From Nocardia sp. (GTDB taxonomy: Bacteria; Actinomycetota; Actinomycetes; Mycobacteriales; Mycobacteriaceae): a stretch of DNA of 64,000 nucleotides. Position 1 is the first letter of the stretch, and each line of letters begins with the position of its first letter. Where the stretch lies: positions 21,215-85,214 of the forward strand of contig NZ_JAODNK010000022.1 of assembly GCF_025465275.1 (NCBI RefSeq). Reading direction: 5' to 3'. The position numbers were made by a program, and so were the translations under genes. Under the pieces are notes generated by a model. The model was given only the letters and a program-made list of their open reading frames with translations. It was not told the DNA's origin and did no database searches. Positions 52,941-60,019 of the stretch are shown piece by piece.

Positions 52941-53980
52941 TCACTTTCTCCGCGACCACGATTCTGGTTCTCGCCTTAATCGCGGCGTTTGTCATCACCC
53001 TGGGCGTCTGGGCCTACACCACCGCCAATCGCCTCGACCGGCTGCACGTGCGCAGTGATCAGGCGCGGAATGCCTTGAGCGCCGCGCTCGACCGCCGCAC
53101 GGTGGTGGCGCGGACGGTGGCCACCGTGCTGGGTGTCGGCGCCGATGTGGACCGCGCCAATCAGGCCCGCCACCTCGGCGCCCTTGCAGGACGGGCCGAG
53201 CGCACCGACTGGCGTGATCGCGAGACGATCGAGAATCAGCTGGCCGGAGCGCTTTCCGGCGTGGAGATCTCGCAATTGCCGCCGCAGCTGGTGGCTGAGC
53301 TCGCCGATGCCGAGGCTCGGGTCTTGATTGCCAGGCGCTTTCACAATGATGCGGTGCGCGACACCTTGGCGCTGCGTACGCGCCGGTCGGTCCGTCTGCT
53401 GCACCTGGGCGGAACCGCGCCGCTGCCCACGTATTTCGAGATCGCCGAACGCGTGACGGCCGCTGCCTCCACCGGTTTGGAGGTCGATACCGTTCGCACT
53501 TCCGCGCGGGTGCTGCTGCTCGACGAGGAGAATCGGGTGTTGCTGCTGCGCGGTCGCGATCCGAAAGTTCCCGATGTCGAATTCTGGTTCACCATTGGTG
53601 GCGGTGTCGATCCCGGTGAAACCTTGCGCGAAGCCGCAATTCGCGAGCTATATGAAGAAACCGGTTATCCTGCCGACTCTTCAGGGCTGCACGGTCCGCT
53701 CTGGCGTCGCGTGGCGGTATTCCCGTTCAATGGCGAACTGATTCGTTCCGAAGAACTCTTCTTCGTCTTGCGTGCTAAAAACTTCGAACCTAATCCGGCA
53801 AAATTGGATTTTGTCGAACGCCGGTCGATTACCGGTAGTAAATGGTGCACTCCCGCGGATATCGCGGCGCTCGACCGATCCGGTGAAACAGTCTATCCCT
53901 ACCACCTGGACGAGCTGCTGGAGGAAGCGATCACCGCAGCTGACGGCCATATCGACCCCGAGGTTCGCTCGATTCGCTGA
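52937..53980 (+). CDS. Membrane-anchored NUDIX hydrolase
   Basis: A 347-residue protein with one N-terminal membrane helix (ILVLALIAAFVITLGVWAY), a helical LemA-like stretch (RLDRLHVRSDQARNALSAAL), and a C-terminal NUDIX domain with a perfect box GGGVDPGETLREAAIRELYEETGY (G-x5-E-x7-RE-x2-EE-x-G, read in parts). It hydrolyses a nucleoside-diphosphate-linked substrate, unknown. Conserved last gene of the PIM operon before the inserted region. Confidence 0.85.
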   Translation: MITFSATTILVLALIAAFVITLGVWAYTTANRLDRLHVRSDQARNALSAALDRRTVVARTVATVLGVGADVDRANQARHLGALAGRAERTDWRDRETIENQLAGALSGVEISQLPPQLVAELADAEARVLIARRFHNDAVRDTLALRTRRSVRLLHLGGTAPLPTYFEIAERVTAAASTGLEVDTVRTSARVLLLDEENRVLLLRGRDPKVPDVEFWFTIGGGVDPGETLREAAIRELYEETGYPADSSGLHGPLWRRVAVFPFNGELIRSEELFFVLRAKNFEPNPAKLDFVERRSITGSKWCTPADIAALDRSGETVYPYHLDELLEEAITAADGHIDPEVRSIR

Positions 53981-53995
53981 TCTCCCCCGGAACGC

Positions 53996-54039
53996 CGAAC
54001 GCCACCGTAGACAACCGAGGTCATCTTTGGTGGCGTTCG
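53996..54039. terminator. Hairpin between the PIM operon and small peptide gene A
   Basis: Perfect 11-bp arms CGAACGCCACC (53996-54006) and GGTGGCGTTCG (54029-54039) with a 22-base loop. It lies 15 bases after the NUDIX stop and 53 bases beyond the stop of the minus-strand peptide gene, so it could serve both. Confidence 0.65.
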
Positions 54040-54092
54040 AACTCCGGAGAAAAGGGCCCCTAATACTTCGAGCCCTTGTGCATATTCCTCGC

Positions 54093-54182
54093 TCAGATGA
54101 AGAATCCCAGTGTGGCGAGGAATGCGGTGGCGGCGATCCAAGCGGTTGCGCCGAGTACACCAAGTCCAAGTCCTAGCAACAT
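54093..54182 (-). CDS. Small membrane peptide A (29 residues)
   Basis: A 29-residue hydrophobic peptide, MLLGLGLGVLG at the start and AFLATLGFFI at the end, a single membrane helix. The ribosome-binding site GAAAGGAAAG precedes the ATG. A paralogue of identical length lies at 55245; residues GAT-A-(5)-AFLATLGFFI are shared. Its leader has a CRP-type palindrome and a small hairpin. Too short for most gene finders. Confidence 0.75.
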   Translation of the reverse strand: MLLGLGLGVLGATAWIAATAFLATLGFFI

Positions 54183-54204
54183 GATTTCTTTCCTTTCGAC
54201 CTTT

Positions 54205-54217
54205 CCGCAGTTTGCGG
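54205..54217 (-). other. Leader hairpin of small peptide gene A
   Basis: CCGCA-GTT-TGCGG, 22 bases before the start codon; the equivalent position of gene B has GATCCGC-N5-GCGGATC. Conserved position, different sequence, hence probably selected as structure. Confidence 0.5.
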
Positions 54218-54243
54218 ATGTACACGGTTAATCTCACGCAAAC

Positions 54244-54259
54244 CGTGATGCGTTTCACC
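54244..54259. promoter_or_regulatory. CRP-type palindrome upstream of small peptide gene A
   Basis: CGTGATGCGTTTCACC, close to the TGTGA-N6-TCACA consensus of CRP/GlxR-type regulators. The flanking block GGTTAATCTCAYGCAAA is shared with the site upstream of gene B. Confidence 0.6.
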
Positions 54260-54409
54260 CTTTTCGACACAAAATCAAAATAGGTGTTTGACCGGCCGCC
54301 GTTCTCGCAGTCCGGTGGCTGGGATCGGACCCCGAAAGCGCGCGGCCGCTCGTGCCGTCGGCGTTACCGTGAGCCGTTCAACGACAGCTATGCGATAGGG
54401 ACGTCCGAA

Positions 54410-55072
54410 ATGAAGCTGATGTACGCACTGTGGGGAGCCGATCTGGACGAGCGGCTGCATGCCGCGGAGCTGCGGCACCGACTGGCGGATATCGGGGCCA
54501 CCGAGTGGCAGGTGAACGTCCGTGACGCGGAAGTGGCCGCGGCCCAGGTCCGGCACACGACCTATGACGAGCCGATCGCCGCCATCGTGAGTGTGCGGAC
54601 CGGCGGCGGGCACGAGGCCGTCACCGCCGCCCTGGGCACCGTGGCCACCGAGGTGAACGGCTGGATCGTCGACGAGCGGACGCCGATCGTGCCGCCGCCC
54701 GTCGAAAACGGGGTGCGCACTCCCGCGCTGGCGAACTTCGCCCTGCTGCGCATCCCGTCCGACCTGACCCGCGAGGAATGGCTGCACCGCTGGCACGATC
54801 TGCACACGCCGGTGGCGATCGAAACCCAGGACACCTTCGGCTACGTCCAGAACACCGTCCTGGAGCCCGTCACGGAGGGCAAGCGCGTCGACGCTCTCGT
54901 CGAGGAGCTCTTCCCCATGGCAGCTATGACCAGTGCACACGCCTTCTACGGCGCGGACGACGACGCCGAACTCCAGCGCCGCGTGACTCGCATGATGGAA
55001 AGCGTCGTCAGCTTCGGCGCCCACCTCGATCTCGACCTGGTACCCACCAGCCGGTACGTGTACAAACTGTGA
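54410..55072 (+). CDS. EthD-domain / dimeric alpha-beta barrel protein
   Basis: A 220-residue protein with two half-repeats typical of EthD-like dimeric barrels, seen in FALLRIPSDLTREEWLHRWHDLHTPVAIET, in parts (the W-x3-H core). The start ATG 54410 is taken because the sequence MKLMYALWG begins the first strand; the frame is open further upstream but not protein-like. Function unknown; such domains often bind small hydrophobic ligands or assist cyclisation. Confidence 0.72.
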   Translation: MKLMYALWGADLDERLHAAELRHRLADIGATEWQVNVRDAEVAAAQVRHTTYDEPIAAIVSVRTGGGHEAVTAALGTVATEVNGWIVDERTPIVPPPVENGVRTPALANFALLRIPSDLTREEWLHRWHDLHTPVAIETQDTFGYVQNTVLEPVTEGKRVDALVEELFPMAAMTSAHAFYGADDDAELQRRVTRMMESVVSFGAHLDLDLVPTSRYVYKL

Positions 55073-55152
55073 GGCCGTGAGCTCAGAGGAACCGTGAACT
55101 CCGCACCGGCCCAGGCGAATTGAGTGGTGTGCGCGGGCCTGAAACGCCGAAT

Positions 55153-55187
55153 GCCACCGCTGATAACCAGTGGTTACCTGTGGTGGC
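55153..55187. terminator. Hairpin beyond small peptide gene B
   Basis: GCCACC / GGTGGC arms (55153-55158 and 55182-55187) enclosing the palindrome TAACCAGTGGTTA. It corresponds in position to the hairpin at 53996 relative to peptide gene A, so each peptide gene has a similar downstream structure. Confidence 0.45.
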
Positions 55188-55244
55188 TATCGGATTCCGA
55201 GGAGCGGGTTGGGAGTTGGTCCTGGCTCCTGTGCTGGGCGGCGA

Positions 55245-55334
55245 TCAGATGAAGAAGCCCAGCGTCGCTAGGAATGCCTTGGCGGCAAGCGCGGCCGTTG
55301 CGCCGAACGTGTTGATCAACAGTGAGAGCAACAT
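55245..55334 (-). CDS. Small membrane peptide B (29 residues)
   Basis: Paralogue of peptide A. It starts MLLSLLINTFGATA and ends AFLATLGFFI, with one lysine in the middle. Ribosome-binding site AAGGGAAAG before the ATG. Single membrane helix. The gene, hairpin and leader are arranged as for peptide A, so a whole expression unit was duplicated around the EthD gene. Confidence 0.75.
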   Translation of the reverse strand: MLLSLLINTFGATAALAAKAFLATLGFFI

Positions 55335-55351
55335 GATTTTCTTTCCCTTCG

Positions 55352-55370
55352 GATCCGCGAAATGCGGATC
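55352..55370 (-). other. Leader hairpin of small peptide gene B
   Basis: GATCCGC (55352-55358), loop GAAAT, GCGGATC (55364-55370): perfect 7-bp stem just before the ribosome-binding site. Confidence 0.55.
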
Positions 55371-55393
55371 TACCTGGTTAATCTCATGCAAAC

Positions 55394-55409
55394 TGTGATT
55401 CGTTTCACA
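55394..55409. promoter_or_regulatory. CRP-type palindrome upstream of small peptide gene B
   Basis: TGTGATTCGTTTCACA is a perfect match to TGTGA-N6-TCACA, the binding consensus of mycobacterial CRP and corynebacterial GlxR. It lies 60 bases upstream of the start, so it may activate or repress the peptide. Confidence 0.7.
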
Positions 55410-55521
55410 TTTTGGGCTACAATGCCGCTCGGCTCGGCCGGCGGGAACGAAGAAAGGCTCGCTACAGCCATGAAATATGGTGGTAGCGAGCCCTTCTCGT
55501 GATTGGGGGCAGTCGGAGCGG

Positions 55522-55728
55522 CTAGCGGCCGAGTTTGTCCTTGACCGCCTGCATGGCGCCGCCCACGGCGTCCTTCACATTGTCGGCGGCCTTCTCCAGG
55601 CCGGCTTCGATCTGGTCGGCCTTGCCTTCGGCTCGCAGGTCGTCGTCGCCGGTGATATCGCCGGCGGCCTCCTTGGCCTTGCCGCCGACTTCCTGAGCCT
55701 TCTGGCCGATCTTGTCGCTGAGAGACAT
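55522..55728 (-). CDS. CsbD-family stress protein
   Basis: A 68-residue charged helical protein of the CsbD family: MSLSDKIGQKAQEVGGKAKE then GDITGDDDLRAEGKADQIEAG. ATG (complement 55726-55728) follows GGAGGA. CsbD proteins accumulate on general stress. It faces the sigma-factor operon and may be one of its targets. Confidence 0.85.
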   Translation of the reverse strand: MSLSDKIGQKAQEVGGKAKEAAGDITGDDDLRAEGKADQIEAGLEKAADNVKDAVGGAMQAVKDKLGR

Positions 55729-55890
55729 TTCGAATCCTCCGTATCGGTGGTCGAACTTTGTCGTACTCGGACAGGACACTCCGGCCAGCCTACTGTCACG
55801 CGGCAACCGATGAGACAACGATCACTGAGACTGCTGCGTGACGATCCGCGACGGCGGGGGTCTTCCTGTCGTAAGCGATGAGGAGGTGCT

Positions 55891-56457
55891 GTGACCATGC
55901 CAGAGGCAGCACTCGAGGTAGAGCCGGACGATGCGACCCTGGCTGCTCGGGTGCGTGACGGTGATGTCCGAGCCTATGAGCAGCTAGTCGTTCGCTATCA
56001 GGGGCAGATGTTCCGGCTGGCGTCGCGGATCCTGGCGGATCGGGCCGAGGCGGAGGACATCGTGCAGGAGGTCTTCCTGACCGCCTGGCGGCGCATCGGC
56101 CAATTGCAGGACGATGGCGCCTTCGCGGGGTGGCTCTACCGCATGACCACCAACCGCTGCCTGAACCTGCTGCGGTCCCGGCAACTTCCGGCCGACGTCG
56201 ATCCCGACGCCACCGAATCGCCGCGCACCGAAACCCAGCCCGAGCATGCGGTGCAGGTCAACAGCCAGCTCGAGGCGCTGACCGTGGCTCTGCAGCAGCT
56301 CACCCCCGAACAGCGGGCCTGCTGGCTACTGCGCGAGGTGCACGGTCGGTCGTATGAAGAAATCGGCGAGATCGTCGGCGCGAACGCCACCGCGGTACGC
56401 GGTCGCATAGCGCGGGCACGAGCCCAATTGGCGGAGGTGATGAAGCCATGGCGGTGA
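55891..56457 (+). CDS. ECF RNA polymerase sigma factor
   Basis: A 188-residue ECF sigma factor. Region 2: FRLASRILADRAEAEDIVQEVFLTAWRRI, in parts, with the DIVQEVF core; region 4: LTPEQRACWLLREVHGRSYEEIGEIVG. GTG 55891 or ATG 55897 start. Its stop overlaps a gene with an anti-sigma zinc motif, so the pair forms a regulatory unit for the envelope genes downstream. Confidence 0.88.
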   Translation: MTMPEAALEVEPDDATLAARVRDGDVRAYEQLVVRYQGQMFRLASRILADRAEAEDIVQEVFLTAWRRIGQLQDDGAFAGWLYRMTTNRCLNLLRSRQLPADVDPDATESPRTETQPEHAVQVNSQLEALTVALQQLTPEQRACWLLREVHGRSYEEIGEIVGANATAVRGRIARARAQLAEVMKPWR

Positions 56458-57032
56458 CCGACACCGAGCAGGACTATCTGCTGCCCTGCGGCCGTGGCCT
56501 GGAACGCGTGTGGGAACGGCTCGGCACCGTGCAGAACGGTGGCGGGGACGCACACGAGGCCAGTTGTGTGCACTGCCGGACAGCGCGCGACAGCCTGCTG
56601 GGCCTGCGCACCGCGACCCAGGAGCTGATCGACGAACCCGATCCACCGCCCTCGGATCTGGTCGAGCGCATCATGTCCGCGGTCCGTGCGGAATTGCGGC
56701 GCGGCCAGGCACTGGGCCTGCCGACCCCGCATGCGGGCACGGTCGCGGTGAGCGAGCAGGCCGCCGCGGTGGTGCTGCGTTTCGCCGCCGACAGCGTGCC
56801 CGGCGTGCGTGCCCGGCGCTGCCGGATTCGCAATGTCGGCATCGGCCCGGAAGGTGAGACCGTCGTGCACATTTCGATGACCATCGCGGTGCACGTCAAC
56901 GGTGACGGCGTCCAGGGATTGGTGCCGAAGGTCAGGGAACGGGTCACGGCCGCGGCATCCGCTCGGACGGGCCTGCTGGTCGGACGGCTGGATATCGCGA
57001 TCGTGGATGTCTACCAAGAGGGCGGCCGGTGA
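56448..57032 (+). CDS. Zinc anti-sigma-like / Asp23 fusion protein
   Basis: A 194-residue two-part protein. Near residue 38 it has HEASCVHC, the HxxxCxxC motif of zinc-binding anti-sigma factors. The C-terminal half (HAGTVAVSEQAAAVVLRFAADSVPGV, then VVHISMTIAVHVNGDGVQG) is an Asp23/Gls24-like domain. ATG overlaps the sigma gene by ten bases. I infer that envelope-stress state sensed through Asp23 domains controls the sigma factor. Confidence 0.68.
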   Translation: MAVTDTEQDYLLPCGRGLERVWERLGTVQNGGGDAHEASCVHCRTARDSLLGLRTATQELIDEPDPPPSDLVERIMSAVRAELRRGQALGLPTPHAGTVAVSEQAAAVVLRFAADSVPGVRARRCRIRNVGIGPEGETVVHISMTIAVHVNGDGVQGLVPKVRERVTAAASARTGLLVGRLDIAIVDVYQEGGR

Positions 57033-57406
57033 GCGCTGCGGCTACCCGGTCCGAACTCGTCGTCGCCGATGCCGTGGTGGCGGGTGTCGCCGCCCGGGCG
57101 GCGGTCGCCGTGCCGGGCGTGGTCCGAGTCGAACCCGGACTGCGTGGCCTGGTCGCCGAATTGACCCGGGCCGGGCGGCAGCTGTGGACCGGATTCGAGA
57201 CCGCGCCCACCGATGGCGTGCGCGTGCTGCGTGATGACGGCGTGCTCGCGGTGCAGCTCGAGATCGCGATCGGCCCGGAACGCCATGCCGGTGTGGTCGC
57301 GACCGCGGTACAGCACCAGGTGGTGCGGACCGTGCGTGAGCAGACCGGTGTGCGCATCGACGAGGTGTCGGTGCTGGTCGTCGATATCGAACCGGAGGCG
57401 CGGTGA
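57029..57406 (+). CDS. Asp23/Gls24-family envelope stress protein 1
   Basis: A 125-residue Asp23-like protein: ELVVADAVVAGVAARAAVAVPGVVRVEPG, in parts, and LQLEIAIG...VVATAVQHQVVRTVREQTGV. Coupled on both sides by four-base overlaps. Cytoplasmic; members assemble on AmaP-type membrane anchors. Confidence 0.75.
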   Translation: MSAAATRSELVVADAVVAGVAARAAVAVPGVVRVEPGLRGLVAELTRAGRQLWTGFETAPTDGVRVLRDDGVLAVQLEIAIGPERHAGVVATAVQHQVVRTVREQTGVRIDEVSVLVVDIEPEAR

Positions 57407-57708
57407 GGGACACGGGGGAATTGACCGACAAGATCGCCGGGGCGGTGTCGGCGCTGACCGGCCTGCGACTGGAATCCTCGATCAAGGACGGCGTGCGCCT
57501 GCCCTGGCCGAGCCGGTCCACCGCTATCGATCTGGGCGACGGCCTCGTCGAAATCCGGGTTGTCGCAACCACTTTGCCGTTGCCGCCGCTGCTGGAGAGC
57601 GTGACCGCCGCAGTCGAGCCGCTGCTCGCGGACACCCGGTGGTCCGGAGCGACCGTGCGCTTGGTCGTGACCCAGCTCGATGCGTCGGCGCTCGGGGCGG
57701 GCCCGTGA
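57403..57708 (+). CDS. Small Asp23-operon protein, unrecognised
   Basis: A 101-residue protein starting from GTG in the preceding stop. TDKIAGAVSALTGLRLESSI and VEIRVVATTLPLPPLLESVTAAVEPLL suggest a shortened Asp23-like fold, but the family cannot be fixed. Confidence 0.55.
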   Translation: MRDTGELTDKIAGAVSALTGLRLESSIKDGVRLPWPSRSTAIDLGDGLVEIRVVATTLPLPPLLESVTAAVEPLLADTRWSGATVRLVVTQLDASALGAGP

Positions 57709-57804
57709 CCTGTGTCACGCCGCCGTGACAGGCGGCCGAATGCTGTGTCCCACCAAGGCAGTTTCGTTTCATCCTTTCCAACGCAAGGGAATCAGGAGGC
57801 AGAC

Positions 57805-58275
57805 ATGACCGCTACCGCAACCGATAAGCCGAAGGCCGAGACCACTACCGGGAAGGCTCCGGCCAACTCGTCCAGCGCCCTGCAGAGCGAGCAGGGCACC
57901 ACCAGCATCGCCGATATCGTGGTGCAGAAGGTCGCGGGCCTGGCTGCCCGCAATGTGCGCGGCGTGCACGATCTCGGCGGCGGCACGGCCCGCGCGTTCG
58001 GCGCCATCCGCGACCGCATTCCCGGTGCTTCCGCCAGTGTGGGGCAGGGTGTTTCGGTGGAGGTCGGCGAGACGCAGGCGGCCGTCGATCTGGAGATCGT
58101 CGTCGAATACGGTGTCGCCATCGCCGAATTGGCGCATTCGATCCGCCGCAATGTGATCGCCGCGATCGAGCAGATGACCGGGCTCGAGGTCGTCGAGGTC
58201 AATATCAATGTCAATGACGTCTACATCCCCGAAGACGATGACGCCCCCGCCTCCGGAGTCACTCGCGTCCAGTAA
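57805..58275 (+). CDS. Asp23/Gls24-family envelope stress protein 2
   Basis: A 156-residue Asp23 protein with a disordered Thr/Ser/Lys-rich first 40 residues. Core: TSIADIVVQKVAGLAARNVRGVHDLG, in parts, and VEYGVAIAELAHSIRRNVIAAIEQMTGLEVVEVNINVNDV. It has an independent strong ribosome-binding site (AGGAGG) after a 96-base gap, so it probably has its own promoter. It is the most typical Asp23 member here. Confidence 0.88.
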   Translation: MTATATDKPKAETTTGKAPANSSSALQSEQGTTSIADIVVQKVAGLAARNVRGVHDLGGGTARAFGAIRDRIPGASASVGQGVSVEVGETQAAVDLEIVVEYGVAIAELAHSIRRNVIAAIEQMTGLEVVEVNINVNDVYIPEDDDAPASGVTRVQ

Positions 58276-58302
58276 GTCGCCCGCCTCGTAGAGGAGTCGC
58301 TG

Positions 58303-58491
58303 ATGAACGCCACATCGATCTGCCTGGCCGTCGGTCTCGCCCTCGGATTCGCCGCTGCCTTCGGCGGATTCGGCGCTTTCGCCATCGTCCTGGTGTTCGC
58401 CGCGCTGGGCCTGGTCGCCGGGCGCTGGCTGGACGGCGAGATCGACCTGTCCGGATTATTGCGATCGGCCCGGGACCGGGGCCGGCGATGA
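58303..58491 (+). CDS. Small DUF2273-like membrane protein
   Basis: A 62-residue protein of two membrane helices (ICLAVGLALGFAAAFGGFG and AFAIVLVFAALGLVAGRWLDG). Such proteins accompany Asp23 genes in Gram-positive bacteria. GAGGAG precedes the ATG; the next gene overlaps by four bases. Confidence 0.75.
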   Translation: MNATSICLAVGLALGFAAAFGGFGAFAIVLVFAALGLVAGRWLDGEIDLSGLLRSARDRGRR

Positions 58492-58829
58492 CCACCGCCG
58501 TCGTACTCGAACCTGCGGGACGGACGACGGTGAGTAAGCGTGCCGTGGAACGCATTGCGGCGCGCGCCGCCCGCGAGATCGACGGCGTGGCGGACGGGGT
58601 CACGGTGGATGCCCGCATGTCGGGTGATTCCGCCGTACTGAGCATGCGGTTGCCGATCCGGTATCCGCTGCCGGTGACCCGGATCGCGGAGGAGTGCCGG
58701 ACCCATGTGATCCGCCGGACCGGCGAGCTCACCGGGGTGACGGTGACAGGATTGGATATCGCCGTCTCCGCCATGGTTGTCGAATCCCTCTCGGCGGCAA
58801 CCGGTTCCGCGCACCGGAGGGTACGGTGA
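58488..58829 (+). CDS. Asp23/Gls24-like protein 3
   Basis: A 113-residue protein: TTVSKRAVERIAARAAREIDGVADGV then LSMRLPIRYPLPVTRIAEECRTHVIRRTGELTGV, in parts. Same fold as the other Asp23 proteins. Coupled to genes on both sides. Confidence 0.7.
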   Translation: MTTAVVLEPAGRTTVSKRAVERIAARAAREIDGVADGVTVDARMSGDSAVLSMRLPIRYPLPVTRIAEECRTHVIRRTGELTGVTVTGLDIAVSAMVVESLSAATGSAHRRVR

Positions 58830-59365
58830 TCCGCCGCCCGCGCCGGGTCGGCCCGGCCGTGGTGGTGGCGCTGGCGGTGCTCGCGCTCTGCGTCCTCACG
58901 GCGGTCTCGCTGATCGGGCGATTGCTGGGCAGGTCGGAAGTGGTGTCCTACGACTCGATCGCGCACCGATTACACGACACCCGGTGGAGTGACGGGCTGG
59001 TGCTCGGCGCGGGTGTGGCCGTCGTGGTCGTAGGCGCGGTGCTGCTGGTGCTGGCGCTGCTGCCCGGACGGCCGGTCGTGGTGGCGCTCGACGAGGTGGA
59101 CGGCAGCTCAGCCGGGGTGTCTCGGCGGAGTCTGCGCGCCGCCCTGCGCCGCGAAGCCGGCGCCGTACACGGTGTGGATTCGGCGCGAGTTCGTTTGGGG
59201 AGCAAGAAGATTCTGGTTTCGGCACGCACCGGGCGCACCGGCTCGAGCGAGGTGGACGGCGCGGTTCAGGAGGCGGTGACCCGCATGCTCGAGCGCATTG
59301 CCCCGGCCCGCCCGGCGACCGTTCGCACGCGGCTGCGATCGACCAGTAAAGGGGAGAACCGATGA
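58826..59365 (+). CDS. Membrane protein of the Asp23 operon (DUF6286-like)
   Basis: A 179-residue protein with two membrane helices (VVVALAVLALCVLTAVSLIG and VLGAGVAVVVVGAVLLVLALL) and a C-terminal soluble part rich in basic residues (RSLRAALRREAG...VRLGSKKILVSARTGR). GTG start overlaps the previous stop. Topology resembles the AmaP anchor that follows. Confidence 0.68.
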   Translation: MIRRPRRVGPAVVVALAVLALCVLTAVSLIGRLLGRSEVVSYDSIAHRLHDTRWSDGLVLGAGVAVVVVGAVLLVLALLPGRPVVVALDEVDGSSAGVSRRSLRAALRREAGAVHGVDSARVRLGSKKILVSARTGRTGSSEVDGAVQEAVTRMLERIAPARPATVRTRLRSTSKGENR

Positions 59366-59931
59366 CGGCGATCAATCGACCGGCCCGACTCAACCGGGCA
59401 CTGCTGGGGCTGATCGGTCTGCTGCTACTGGCGGCGGGCGGGTACGCGATTGCCGCCAATCGCGGCCACCTCGGCTGGCTGGATTCCCATGGGACGCTGG
59501 CGCCGGGGACGGGTGCGCCCCCGCGCTGGGTGCTGCTGGTCATCGTGGCCGGGGCGGTGGTGGTCGGATTGCTGTGCCTGCGTTGGCTGCTCGCTCAGGT
59601 GTTCCGCATGCCGCGTTCGGTGGAGTGGGACTTGTCGAGTGGGAAGTCTGCCGGGGCAACGGTGTTGGCCTCGTCGGTGGCCGCCGATGCGGTGGCGGCG
59701 GATATCGAGGGCTACGCCGATGCCCGGTCGGTATCGGCGTTCCTGTCGGGTCCGGGGCGCGCGCCCGAACTGCATCTCATCGTCACGGCCGAGCCCGGTG
59801 CGGATATCACCGCGCTGCGCCGCCGGATTCTGGGTGAGGCGGTGGCCCGGCTGCGGGAGGCGCTGGGGGTGGGGGTCGTTCCGGTCACCATGGAATTGCG
59901 GTTCGCCGAGAAGACCACCCGCGTGCGCTGA
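59362..59931 (+). CDS. amaP: AmaP-like Asp23 membrane anchor
   Basis: A 189-residue protein: helix 1 LLGLIGLLLLAAGGYAIAA, helix 2 VLLVIVAGAVVVGLLCLRWLL, and a cytoplasmic domain with LHLIVTAEPGADITALRRRI. The layout matches the alkaline-shock membrane anchor AmaP that recruits Asp23. It closes the operon. Confidence 0.72.
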   Translation: MTAINRPARLNRALLGLIGLLLLAAGGYAIAANRGHLGWLDSHGTLAPGTGAPPRWVLLVIVAGAVVVGLLCLRWLLAQVFRMPRSVEWDLSSGKSAGATVLASSVAADAVAADIEGYADARSVSAFLSGPGRAPELHLIVTAEPGADITALRRRILGEAVARLREALGVGVVPVTMELRFAEKTTRVR

Positions 59932-60019
59932 CCAGCACTGCATTATTCCCTGGGTCGAGTCGGTGGTCGGGCGTTAGTCTCGGGTTCGGTGACCGAGACG
60001 AGGGATCGAAAAAGCCACT

